Shown here: piece after piece, positions 35,559 through 43,883 of the stretch
Layout of the letters: each line of letters opens with the position of its first letter
How positions within the stretch are numbered: position 1 is the first letter of the stretch
Origin: JAVBKV01 sp031553885
GTDB lineage: Bacteria; Bacteroidota; Bacteroidia; Bacteroidales; Azobacteroidaceae
Reading direction: 5' to 3'
DNA length: 64,000 nucleotides
Assembly: GCA_031553885.1 (NCBI GenBank)
Contig: JAVBKV010000048.1
Coordinates: 1-64,000, forward strand
Position numbers and translations under genes: made by a program
Notes under the pieces: generated by a model
Told to the model about the DNA's origin: nothing
Database searches by the model: none
Seen by the model: the letters and a program-made list of their open reading frames with translations, nothing else

Positions 35559-36710
35559 TTATTCAAAATAATTCAAAATACGATATCCTCCTTCTTTGAT
35601 ATACGCCTCCTTTTGCATTTCTTTTATATCACTCTGCATCATATCCTTAACCAACAAAGGCAAATCAAATTGCGGCTCCCAGGATAATTTTGTCCGGGCC
35701 TTGGTAGAATCTCCGATTAACAACTCCACTTCGGTAGGACGAAAATATTGAGGGTCAACCCTTACAACTTCCTCTCCCATCCGGTTTTGGATTTTCTCCA
35801 GATATACTTCTCCTACTTTTTCTTTAAACAATGCAGTATCCAGACCAGCAAGTATACCAACCTCATTGGCTCCTTCTCCTTTGAAATCCACCGTAATTCC
35901 CACTTCTTCAAAAGACATGCGGATAAAATCCCGGATAGTAGTAGTCACTCCTGTAGCAATCACATAATCGTCCGGAGTATCTTGTTGTAAAATCAGGTAC
36001 ATGGCTTTGATATAATCCTTGGCATGCCCCCAGTCCCGTTTGCTGGAAAGGTTACCCATATAAATCCGCTTCTGCATTCCCAAAACAATACGGGATACTG
36101 CACGGGTCACTTTCCGTGTAACAAACGTTTCTCCGCGCAAAGGAGACTCATGATTAAACAAAATTCCATTACTGGCATGCATTTTATAAGCCTCCCGGTA
36201 GTTCACTGTAATCCAGTAGGCGTACATCTTAGCCACCGCATAAGGGCTTCTCGGATAAAAAGGCGTAGTTTCTTTTTGCGGCACTTCCTGTACCAATCCG
36301 TACAGTTCGGAAGTAGATGCCTGATAGATGCGGGTTTTAGGAATCAAACCCAATAAACGAACCGATTCCAGAATCCGCAATGTACCCAGACCATCGACAT
36401 TCGCCGTATATTCAGGAGTATCAAAACTGACTTTTACATGGCTCATAGCAGCCAGGTTGTATATTTCATCCGGCTGTATTTCACCGATGATACGTGTCAG
36501 ATTCATGGAATCCGTTAAATCTCCGTAATGGAGTATGAGGTTCCGTTCTTCAATATGCGGATCCTGGTACAAGTGATCGATCCGATCCGTATTGAAGGAA
36601 GATGCCCTTCTTTTGATCCCATGAACTGTATATCCTTTTTTTATCAGATACTCAGACAAATACGCCCCATCCTGTCCGGTAATCCCGGTAATTAATGCCA
36701 CTTGTCCCAT
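35559..36710 (-). CDS. gmd: GDP-mannose 4,6-dehydratase
   Basis: 383 residues; makes GDP-4-keto-6-deoxymannose, the precursor of GDP-L-fucose. It is a short-chain dehydrogenase fold with [20 protein letters not shown] at the N-terminus, [15 protein letters not shown], and the catalytic S-T-S-E-L-Y-G with Y-x-x-x-K in [12 protein letters not shown]. It has a G-x-x-N/[13 protein letters not shown] region typical of Gmd. It follows fcl by 21 bp on the same strand, giving the standard fucose-supply pair. Confidence 0.97.
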   Translation of the reverse strand: MGQVALITGITGQDGAYLSEYLIKKGYTVHGIKRRASSFNTDRIDHLYQDPHIEERNLILHYGDLTDSMNLTRIIGEIQPDEIYNLAAMSHVKVSFDTPEYTANVDGLGTLRILESVRLLGLIPKTRIYQASTSELYGLVQEVPQKETTPFYPRSPYAVAKMYAYWITVNYREAYKMHASNGILFNHESPLRGETFVTRKVTRAVSRIVLGMQKRIYMGNLSSKRDWGHAKDYIKAMYLILQQDTPDDYVIATGVTTTIRDFIRMSFEEVGITVDFKGEGANEVGILAGLDTALFKEKVGEVYLEKIQNRMGEEVVRVDPQYFRPTEVELLIGDSTKARTKLSWEPQFDLPLLVKDMMQSDIKEMQKEAYIKEGGYRILNYFE

Positions 36711-36731
36711 TTTATTCTTAATTCTTAGTTC

Positions 36732-37802
36732 TTAATTTCCCACATACCATTTATACATCTTCTCTACTCCTTCTCCTATTTCAATTTTATGATGCCATCC
36801 CAATTGATGCAGTTTACTCACATCGGTCAATTTTCGCATTGTTCCATCGGGCTTTTCCGTATTGAAATAAAAACAACCGGTATAGCCTATTGTTTTAGCA
36901 ATCACATTTGCCAGATCACGGATCGAGATTTCAATCCCGGTACCAACGTTGATGTGTGTATTCCGTATTTCTTTTCCGGAAGGCTTCAATTGCTCAAAAT
37001 CGACCTGTTCCATAACGTAAACGCAAGCATCTGCCATTTCTTCACTCCAAAGAAACTCCCGCAAAGGATACCCGGATCCCCAGATTTCTACTTTTCCTTT
37101 TTCTATTCCGTATTTTTTCAATATCGCATAAATCTCTGTTTCTGTGCTATTTCCACTCACACCCTCTACCGGACGTTTATTCAAGTCGTTACAAACAGCA
37201 CGCCAGTCACCGTTCATCCAGCAGTGAGCCAGGTAAATTTTTCGCAGTAACGCCGGCAGGACATGCGATTTTTCCAGGTCAAAATTATCATTAGGGCCAT
37301 ACAGATTCGTCGGCATAACCGAAATAAAATTAGTTCCATACTGGATATTGTAACTTTCACACAATTTGATCCCGGCAATCTTAGCAATAGCATACGGTTC
37401 ATTGGTGTATTCCAGAGTATCGGTCAATAGACAATCTTCCGGCATGGGTTGAGGGGCTTCGCGGGGATAAATACAGGTCGATCCCAGGAATAACAGTTTT
37501 TTCACCTGGTTCATGTAAGCTGCATGTACAATATTATTCTGTATCTGCAGATTTTCATAAATAAACTGTCCCCGGTAGGTATTATTTGCCACAATTCCTC
37601 CGACTTTAGCTGCAGCCAGAAAAACATAATCCGGTTTTTCCTTTTCAAAAAAACGAAAAACCGCTTGCTGATCCTGTAAATCCAATTCGGACCGGTCTTT
37701 CAGAATAAAATTTGTATATCCTTTCGATCGTAAATTTTTCAATATGGCAGAACCCACCAGTCCCAAATGCCCTGCCACATAAATTTTGTCATTTTTATTC
37801 AT
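36732..37802 (-). CDS. fcl: GDP-L-fucose synthase
   Basis: 356 residues; epimerises and reduces GDP-4-keto-6-deoxymannose to GDP-L-fucose. Motifs: VAGHLGLVGSAILKNLRSKG (NADPH binding), LFLGSTCIYPREAPQPMPED, Y-A-I-A-K-I-A-G with the catalytic Tyr/Lys, and PTNLYGPNDNFDLEKSHVLP. It is slightly longer than E. coli Fcl because of an insertion near 200-225. It lies 22 bp after the short sugar transferase gene and directly before gmd. The product can feed fucosylated capsule or glycoproteins. Confidence 0.97.
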   Translation of the reverse strand: MNKNDKIYVAGHLGLVGSAILKNLRSKGYTNFILKDRSELDLQDQQAVFRFFEKEKPDYVFLAAAKVGGIVANNTYRGQFIYENLQIQNNIVHAAYMNQVKKLLFLGSTCIYPREAPQPMPEDCLLTDTLEYTNEPYAIAKIAGIKLCESYNIQYGTNFISVMPTNLYGPNDNFDLEKSHVLPALLRKIYLAHCWMNGDWRAVCNDLNKRPVEGVSGNSTETEIYAILKKYGIEKGKVEIWGSGYPLREFLWSEEMADACVYVMEQVDFEQLKPSGKEIRNTHINVGTGIEISIRDLANVIAKTIGYTGCFYFNTEKPDGTMRKLTDVSKLHQLGWHHKIEIGEGVEKMYKWYVGN

Positions 37803-37824
37803 TGTTTATTCATTTGAATTATTA

Positions 37825-38433
37825 TCAATTGCTCCCATCAAACCAAGGCATGGTTATCTCATTGGCATGGTTGATATTTTCGCTCTTCCAGCTATTTTTT
37901 ACCGTCAGAAATAATATTTTCATATCGAGTTGAAAGCTGATATGATCCACATACCAGATATCCAGTTCAAACTTCTCCTGCCAGGAAATTGCATTTCTCC
38001 CATTCACCTGAGCCCAACCGGTAATACCGGGCAATACCTCATGTCTGCGACGTTGAAATTCAGAATACACCGGAAGGTATTCTTTCAGTAAGGGGCGGGG
38101 ACCGACCAGGCTCATATCTCCTTTCAGGACATTCAATAATTGGGGAAGTTCATCGATTGACGTATTTCGTAAAAACCGGCCCAAACGGGTAATCCGCTGA
38201 TGATCGGGTAGAAGTTTACCGTTCTCATCCCATCGGTCCTTCATAGTTTTAAGTTTGATTAATGTAAACAAACGGCCATACTGACCGGCACGCTGCTGGC
38301 AAAAAAAGGGATTTTCTCTGCTTATCAGGTACATATACCCGATAAGCAGAATCATCCAAGGTATCAAGAGCAAAATACCTATAAAGGAAATAATTTTATC
38401 GATAAAGACCTTAAAACAATGTTTATATACCAT
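37825..38433 (-). CDS. Minimal bacterial sugar transferase
   Basis: 202 residues, consisting only of the bac_transf catalytic part. One membrane helix (about 14-35) is followed by K-L-K-T-M-K-D-R-W-D, RLGRFLRNTSIDELPQLLNV, KGDMSLVGPRP and PGITGWAQVNGRNAISWQEK. Such small monotopic phosphoglycosyl transferases initiate O-glycan or capsule assembly on undecaprenyl phosphate. It is distinct from the four-helix WcaJ-like gene at 32.7-34.1 kb. A TAACTTTG box is at 38477-38484. It probably forms an operon with fcl and gmd. Confidence 0.9.
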   Translation of the reverse strand: MVYKHCFKVFIDKIISFIGILLLIPWMILLIGYMYLISRENPFFCQQRAGQYGRLFTLIKLKTMKDRWDENGKLLPDHQRITRLGRFLRNTSIDELPQLLNVLKGDMSLVGPRPLLKEYLPVYSEFQRRRHEVLPGITGWAQVNGRNAISWQEKFELDIWYVDHISFQLDMKILFLTVKNSWKSENINHANEITMPWFDGSN

Positions 38434-38476
38434 GCAGTTTGAAAAATTTCAACATCCCGGGATTATCAGGAGACTG

Positions 38477-38484
38477 CAAAGTTA
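38477..38484 (-). promoter_or_regulatory. -7 element for the sugar transferase-fcl-gmd operon
   Basis: The minus strand reads TAACTTTG, 43 bp upstream of the ATG, in the short gap after the serpin gene. The -33 element is not clear. Confidence 0.4.
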
Positions 38485-38487
38485 CAA

Positions 38488-39729
38488 CTATTCTTTGATT
38501 TCGGCTACTTTACCCATAAACAAAATAACTCCTGTACTTTTTTCCTGAATAGCAAAAAGGAAAGGCTTATTGACAATAAAATCGACCTCTGAAACACCGG
38601 GAGCGGCAGTTCCGATTATTCCGGCTGCAGTAACTACAGCGGCTTCCGTACCTGTTTCATTCACTTCGAGGTATGTCTTATGAATAACTTCTGAAAAACT
38701 CAATCCACCTCCGCGTGATATTCCTGTAAAGTCAGCCCATTCGGTAAAAGGCAACCGCATACCCATTGCCGGTAGTATTTCTTTCTTTTCCAGTTTGTAC
38801 TTACATTCCATACGAAACCGTGGAAATTCCAGGTTTACTTTTCTTCCTGCAAAATGGTTCTGCATATTACTCCAGGTTTCCGGATTCAGGTTTTCAATAA
38901 GGTCTGCTGTCGTTTTTCCATCATGAGGCAACATGACTATCATACTGAAAGCGTTGTTTCCATAAGGTAATTCCAAATAACCCGCTATTTCATCAGATAC
39001 ATAATTCAATCCGCTTTTCTGAGACATCATCGGAATATTCTGTTGCGAAGTTTCAGCATAAAACGGTTTTAGCCGGGTATCCTCTTTTAAAAACCGGGAC
39101 CTCCAGATTCCCTTAAAATAAACAGCATTAATTAAATACATAATTGAATTAGGAGATACCGATTCCAATACCTGAGTAATCTTATTATTGGTATTATCAG
39201 CACACCATTTATTGATTCGTTGCAACGTAATGGGATCTTCAAAATCAGCTTCTTTTATTTCTGCATTGAAGTAATCTTTATTGATTTGCAGAAAATTATT
39301 TTCTATCGGATATCCCCAACGATACCAGATCGAATTAACAATTGAAAGCTGAGTAGAGGGATCCGCCTTCAACAAGGCTTCTCTCAGAGTTTTGCAATAT
39401 TCATTCATTTCTTCTGCAGAAAATCCGGATACATGTAAGGCCGTTTCCATATCTACCAAGGTCTCATTTCGTGCTCCGTTCATAGCCATGCTTAAAGCCA
39501 TGCTGACACTCAGGGGGGATACAAACACATTCGGTTTTGGTTCCGAATCACAAACAGATTTAAACAAAGCAAAGGCAAAAGCGTTATCTTGTTGTATACG
39601 GGGTTGAAGTTCTGACCTCAACACAATCGGTTTAGCATCGGGTATGGCCGGACTATTTTCTTCGCTTTCATCGCAGGACCAAAGGAAGAAAAACAAAGGC
39701 ATAACGAAATAAGGAATAATTTTTTTCAT
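38488..39729 (-). CDS. Serpin-family protease inhibitor lipoprotein
   Basis: 413 residues with a lipoprotein signal (FFFLWSC, Cys at 19). Full serpin fold: VFVSPLSVSMALSMAMNGAR (about 68-87), LINAVYFKGIWRSRF, and the C-terminal KPFLFAIQEKSTGVILFMGK. The hinge of the reactive loop, E-T-G-T-E-A-A-V-V (358 onward), has the small residues needed for loop insertion, so it is predicted inhibitory. Counting 17 from E358 places P1 at about T374, in the A-G-I-I-G-T-A-A-P stretch, suggesting an elastase-like target, although P1 assignment is uncertain. Tannerella forsythia miropin is a known relative. Surface or periplasmic location is likely. Confidence 0.93.
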   Translation of the reverse strand: MKKIIPYFVMPLFFFLWSCDESEENSPAIPDAKPIVLRSELQPRIQQDNAFAFALFKSVCDSEPKPNVFVSPLSVSMALSMAMNGARNETLVDMETALHVSGFSAEEMNEYCKTLREALLKADPSTQLSIVNSIWYRWGYPIENNFLQINKDYFNAEIKEADFEDPITLQRINKWCADNTNNKITQVLESVSPNSIMYLINAVYFKGIWRSRFLKEDTRLKPFYAETSQQNIPMMSQKSGLNYVSDEIAGYLELPYGNNAFSMIVMLPHDGKTTADLIENLNPETWSNMQNHFAGRKVNLEFPRFRMECKYKLEKKEILPAMGMRLPFTEWADFTGISRGGGLSFSEVIHKTYLEVNETGTEAAVVTAAGIIGTAAPGVSEVDFIVNKPFLFAIQEKSTGVILFMGKVAEIKE

Positions 39730-39813
39730 AATTTTTACGATGTTTATGTAATATAAATGTAAAAATGATCAAAACGATGCATGAGAAAAAGAAAAAGCAG
39801 ATAATTAAAATAT

Positions 39814-39844
39814 TTGTGAGAAAATAGATTTTTGTGTACGTTTG
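39814..39844 (+). promoter_or_regulatory. Promoter of the rhomboid operon
   Basis: TTG (39814-39816), a 20-nt spacer and TACGTTTG (39837-39844) match the consensus; the ATG is 23 bp downstream. Confidence 0.65.
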
Positions 39845-39867
39845 TACTTTATTTTAAAGATCTCTGT

Positions 39868-40626
39868 ATGTCAAATTATTCAAATAACAATTTTTTGAAC
39901 TCCATTCCTGCTGTAACAAAAAATATCCTTATTATTAATGTTATTATTTGGCTGGCCTGTTATGTTTTCAGCCGAACTCAGATTGATTTAGTCAGCATAC
40001 TGGGACTTCATTACTTCCAATCCGATAATTTCAACGTATATCAGCTGGTTACATACATGTTTACACACGAGGCTTTTTATCACATGTTTTTCAATATGTT
40101 TGCCTTGTTTATGTTCGGAGGCACATTGGAAGCAACCTGGGGACCCAAGCGTTTTTTAACTTATTACATGGTGACGGGAATCGGAGCCGCTCTTATTCAA
40201 ATGCTGGTTTGTTATATCCGCGTCGTCAGCCTGACTCAGGGATTACCGGCAGATGCTTTGTCAATTGTACAAAATGAAGGTCTTGAATACTTGCACCGTA
40301 ACATGAACTATGTTGATCCGGGAATGAGGGATCTCAACTCTGTTGTTAATAGTGTAACCATCGGCGCCTCCGGGGCTGTATTTGGTATCTTATTGGCTTT
40401 TGGAATGTTATATCCCAATACTCCTTTATACATTATGTTTATTCCGATACCTATCAAAGCCAAGTATTTTGTCATTGGTTACGGCTTAATCGAACTGTTT
40501 TTGGGTGTAGCTAACCGAAGTGGAGATAATGTAGCACATTTTGCTCACCTGGGTGGAATGATTTTTGGTATTTTTATGATTCTTTACTGGAGACGGAAAG
40601 ACAAAAAAAATGGGTACTTTTATTAA
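39868..40626 (+). CDS. Rhomboid-family intramembrane serine protease, first copy
   Basis: 252 residues with six or so membrane helices. The rhomboid hallmarks are the loop M-F-T-H-E-A-F-Y-H-M-F-F-N-M-F-A-L, TIGASGAVFG with the nucleophile Ser, and F-A-H-L-G-G-M-I-F-G with the catalytic His. It cleaves membrane-anchored substrates within or near the bilayer. ATG 39868 was chosen over an earlier frame start because the promoter lies at 39814-39844. A second rhomboid begins 17 bp before its stop. Confidence 0.93.
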   Translation: MSNYSNNNFLNSIPAVTKNILIINVIIWLACYVFSRTQIDLVSILGLHYFQSDNFNVYQLVTYMFTHEAFYHMFFNMFALFMFGGTLEATWGPKRFLTYYMVTGIGAALIQMLVCYIRVVSLTQGLPADALSIVQNEGLEYLHRNMNYVDPGMRDLNSVVNSVTIGASGAVFGILLAFGMLYPNTPLYIMFIPIPIKAKYFVIGYGLIELFLGVANRSGDNVAHFAHLGGMIFGIFMILYWRRKDKKNGYFY

Positions 40627-41521
40627 CAATATCAACCGTTTTTTCAGGCAACGATCAGTTCTTTCCAATCTGATTGTTATTAATATCGCCGTATTCTTAC
40701 TCATCAAAACAGTAGGTATTCTGGGGTTTTTATTCAACCTGGATTCAGGGTTCCTTGTCCGATGGTTGGAATTGCCATCCGGATTCCGGGCCATGGCTGT
40801 TCACGCATGGACATTAGTAACGTATGCTTTCACCCACACCGATTTCTGGCATATCCTTTTTAACTTATTATGGCTGTACTGGTTTGGAAAAATATTTTTG
40901 TTGTTTTTCGATTCCCGCCAATTGGGAGGAATCTATGTATTAGGATCTCTATTGGGAGGAATCCTGTTTCTATTGTCATACAATCTTCTTCCCTATTTCA
41001 GAGAAAATAACATCCATGGATTCCTGATAGGTGCTTCTGCCGCTGTTATGGCTATTGTATTCGCTGCAGCATTTTACCGGAAAGACTACGAAATCAACTT
41101 ATTATTTGTTGGATCTGTAAAAATCATTTATCTGGCTTTTATCTGCCTGATAATTGGCATTCTGATATCTACAAAATCCGATGATCACGGACGGATCACT
41201 CACTTTAGTAATGCCGGTGGACATATTGCTCACATCGGAGGGGCATTAGCCGGTATTTGGTTTGCTTTGTCCATTAGAAAAGGAAAAGACATTACCCGTT
41301 GGATCAACTGGATCCTGGACAAAGCCAGTAATCTTTTCAAAAAGAAACCGTCACGCATGAAGGTGAAATACAAACGGTTCGAATCCGATTACGACTATAA
41401 TGCCAGAAAAAATGCTCAAAGCGAAGACATCGATCATATACTGGACAAAATCAAACGATCAGGGTACAGTAGCCTCACAAACGATGAAAAAAAGAAACTA
41501 TTCGATGCAAGTAACCGGTAA
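40610..41521 (+). CDS. Rhomboid-family intramembrane protease, second copy
   Basis: 303 residues. Helices cover about 18-225, followed by a charged soluble tail (about 235-303). Rhomboid features: YAFTHTDFWHILFNLLWLYW, LIGASAAVMAIVF with the nucleophile Ser in G-A-S-A, and G-G-H-I-A-H-I-G-G with the catalytic His. The tail, ending K-R-S-G-Y-S-S-L-T-N-D-E-K-K-K-L-F, is common in Bacteroidota rhomboids. It overlaps the first rhomboid by 17 bp, and its stop is immediately followed by the next ATG, indicating a tightly coupled three-gene operon. Confidence 0.92.
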   Translation: MGTFINNINRFFRQRSVLSNLIVINIAVFLLIKTVGILGFLFNLDSGFLVRWLELPSGFRAMAVHAWTLVTYAFTHTDFWHILFNLLWLYWFGKIFLLFFDSRQLGGIYVLGSLLGGILFLLSYNLLPYFRENNIHGFLIGASAAVMAIVFAAAFYRKDYEINLLFVGSVKIIYLAFICLIIGILISTKSDDHGRITHFSNAGGHIAHIGGALAGIWFALSIRKGKDITRWINWILDKASNLFKKKPSRMKVKYKRFESDYDYNARKNAQSEDIDHILDKIKRSGYSSLTNDEKKKLFDASNR

Positions 41522-42625
41522 ATGAAGCGATTTAAAAAAATATTGCTAACAGGTATTCTTGTTGCGAACGGAATTGCCTGGTTGTTCTTACTGATGGCCG
41601 CATTCTCGGACAGAGTGTCACCGCAATTTTCGGTATTCTTTTCCTACCTGGGACTGTTCTTCCCATTTATCGTCCTTATCAACCTGTTTTTTCTTGCCGG
41701 TTGGATGCTGTTAAGAAAATGGAGATATTGCCTGCTTTGTTTTGTTGTATTGTTGTTGAGCTGGGGATCCATCAGCACCTATTTTTCTATTCATTTTAAA
41801 ACGAAAGAAGTTCCATCCGAATGCATCAAGCTACTGACTTACAACACCATGAGGTTTGAACATCTGAAACCCAACAAAAAGAAAAACCCCAATGGAGTTT
41901 TACAATACATGATTAAAAGCAAGGCTGACATTATTTGTATACAGGAATACGGATCTTCTTCTGGAAAAGGACATTTGAGCGAAGAGGATATTCGAAAAGC
42001 ATTGAAGAACTATCCTTACTCACGAGTTCACGAACTGAAAATTACCAGTAAAAATCAGGTTTTCGGGTTGGCTATTTTTTCTAAATTTCCAATTCTGTCC
42101 ATCCGGGATATTCCTTTCGACAGCGATTATAACGGAGCCTTCATTGCCGAATTAGACATAGATGGAAAAAAGGTATCTATTATAAACAATCATTTAGAAT
42201 CCAACAAATTATCAATAGAAGAGAGAACCGAATATTATAGTCTGACCAAAGATATAGATTCTCAGAAATTGGATAATTTCACTACAAAAATGACAAAACG
42301 GCTGACGCCTGCCTACAAAATCCGTTCGGAACAAGCTCAAACAGTCGCTAAAATAATCAAAGAGAATACAAACCCTTATATGATTGTCTGCGGTGACTTC
42401 AACGATACTCCGATTTCATACGCCCGAAGAACAATCAAGGGAGACTTAAAAGATGCTTTTGCCAATAGTGGAACGGGACTGGGTATAAGCTTTAACCAAT
42501 ATCGCTTTTTATTCCGAATCGATTACATCATGCATAGTAAAAACATCGAATCCTACAATTGTACAGTAGATAAGATCCGGTATTCCGATCATTACCCGGT
42601 CTGGTGTTATTTAAAATTGAAGTAA
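41522..42625 (+). CDS. Membrane-anchored endonuclease/exonuclease/phosphatase-family protein
   Basis: 367 residues. Three N-terminal membrane helices (about 7-95) precede an EEP (DNase I-like) domain. Its motifs are LLTYNTMRF, IICIQEY (catalytic Glu), INNHLESNKLS, I-V-C-G-D-F-N-D-T-P, R-I-D-Y-I-M and Y-S-D-H-Y-P-V-W (catalytic His). The active residues look intact. The EEP fold covers DNases, sphingomyelinases and phosphoinositide phosphatases, and the substrate cannot be fixed. An anchored domain outside the cytoplasm suggests a lipid or extracytoplasmic phosphodiester. It is third in the rhomboid operon. Confidence 0.85.
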   Translation: MKRFKKILLTGILVANGIAWLFLLMAAFSDRVSPQFSVFFSYLGLFFPFIVLINLFFLAGWMLLRKWRYCLLCFVVLLLSWGSISTYFSIHFKTKEVPSECIKLLTYNTMRFEHLKPNKKKNPNGVLQYMIKSKADIICIQEYGSSSGKGHLSEEDIRKALKNYPYSRVHELKITSKNQVFGLAIFSKFPILSIRDIPFDSDYNGAFIAELDIDGKKVSIINNHLESNKLSIEERTEYYSLTKDIDSQKLDNFTTKMTKRLTPAYKIRSEQAQTVAKIIKENTNPYMIVCGDFNDTPISYARRTIKGDLKDAFANSGTGLGISFNQYRFLFRIDYIMHSKNIESYNCTVDKIRYSDHYPVWCYLKLK

Positions 42626-42638
42626 AAACGATCCCATC

Positions 42639-43883
42639 TCACGAACGATCAGACACTTCACTGAATATTTTGCCTTCAGACAACCGGGTCTCAATCAGAT
42701 CTCCCGGTTTCAGCTCTTTTGCAGACTTGACAGATTTTCCGTTTTTCATTGTAATCGAATATCCTTTAGACAAAATATATTCAGGAGAGGAAAATTTCAG
42801 AAAAGATTCTTTTATTTTTAATTTCGATTGTTCCTCAGACAAGTACTGTACACAGGCATTGCGAAGTCCGGAGATTTGCAACTCGAGGGTATTTTTTTGT
42901 TTTTCGATTAATGCCCGGGATTGATTCGGAAGATAAAATGCAATCTGTTTCAGTTGTTCTGATCTCAATTCGAGCTTCCGGCCTGCTTCTGAGACAATTC
43001 CATTCTGGAGCTCCAATAAACCGGAGTATGTATCTTCCAGGGCTTCCACAAAAAAATCAGCCACAGCCGTAGGCGTTTTGGCCCGATAATAGGCAACTGC
43101 ATCCACTATTGTATCGTCCCTTTCGTGTCCGATTCCAGTAATAACAGGCAGGGGGAACTGAGCACAATTGGTTGCCAGCAGATACGAATCAAAAGAGGAC
43201 AAGTCAGAAGTAGCTCCTCCTCCACGAATAATGACGACCGCATCAAACAAATCTTTGTACCGGTATATCTTATCCAGAGCTGCAATAATGGAATCCTCAG
43301 TCTGTTCTCCCTGCATAATGGCAGGAAATAAATACGGATAAAACACAAAGCCTTCCTTGTTGTTTAAAAGATGATCCAGAAAATCCTCATAGCCAGCAGC
43401 TGTAGGTGAGGTTATCACGGCAATCCGTTGGGGAACGGGAGTCAACTCCAATTCTTTATTGAGAAAAAAGACCCCTTCTTCTTCCAGTTGCCGGATGATT
43501 TCCTGGCGCTTTCGCTGCATATCCCCCAACGTATACGCAGGATCAATATCACACACATTTAACCCGTAACCATAAAGCGGATGAAAATCCACAGACACAC
43601 AGACCAACACTTTTATTCCGGAAACAAAAGCCTGACCGGTTGTTTGCTCGAAATACGGTTTCAATAAAGCAAAGGTCCTGTTCCAGATATATGCTTTTGC
43701 TTTAGCCGATATGCTTCCCGTCAGAGCGTTTTTTTCAATAAATTCCAGGTAGCAATGTCCATTGGAGTGATTGACCCGGACATCACTGGTTTCCGCCATT
43801 ACCCAGTAAGTATCCGGAAAAGCCAGTTTCAGTTCTTCACTTACAAGTGTATTCAGTTGAGAAAGAGTCAGAAAATCCATCAT
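42639..43883 (-). CDS. xseA: Exodeoxyribonuclease VII large subunit
   Basis: 414 residues. An N-terminal OB-fold (LSQLNTLVSEELKLAFPDTY; VRVNHSNGHCYLEFIEK) and a catalytic domain (AVITSPTAAGYEDFLDHL; VVIIRGGGATSDLSSFDSY; ITGIGHERDDTIVDAVA) are followed by a coiled-coil region and the short C-terminal domain (LSKGYSITMKNGKSVKSAKE). It degrades single-stranded DNA with XseB. The xseB gene, often adjacent, is not next to it. Its ATG directly follows the TGA of the subtilase gene, an unexpected partner. Two ATGs in tandem (43883, 43880) are possible starts. Confidence 0.95.
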   Translation of the reverse strand: MMDFLTLSQLNTLVSEELKLAFPDTYWVMAETSDVRVNHSNGHCYLEFIEKNALTGSISAKAKAYIWNRTFALLKPYFEQTTGQAFVSGIKVLVCVSVDFHPLYGYGLNVCDIDPAYTLGDMQRKRQEIIRQLEEEGVFFLNKELELTPVPQRIAVITSPTAAGYEDFLDHLLNNKEGFVFYPYLFPAIMQGEQTEDSIIAALDKIYRYKDLFDAVVIIRGGGATSDLSSFDSYLLATNCAQFPLPVITGIGHERDDTIVDAVAYYRAKTPTAVADFFVEALEDTYSGLLELQNGIVSEAGRKLELRSEQLKQIAFYLPNQSRALIEKQKNTLELQISGLRNACVQYLSEEQSKLKIKESFLKFSSPEYILSKGYSITMKNGKSVKSAKELKPGDLIETRLSEGKIFSEVSDRS

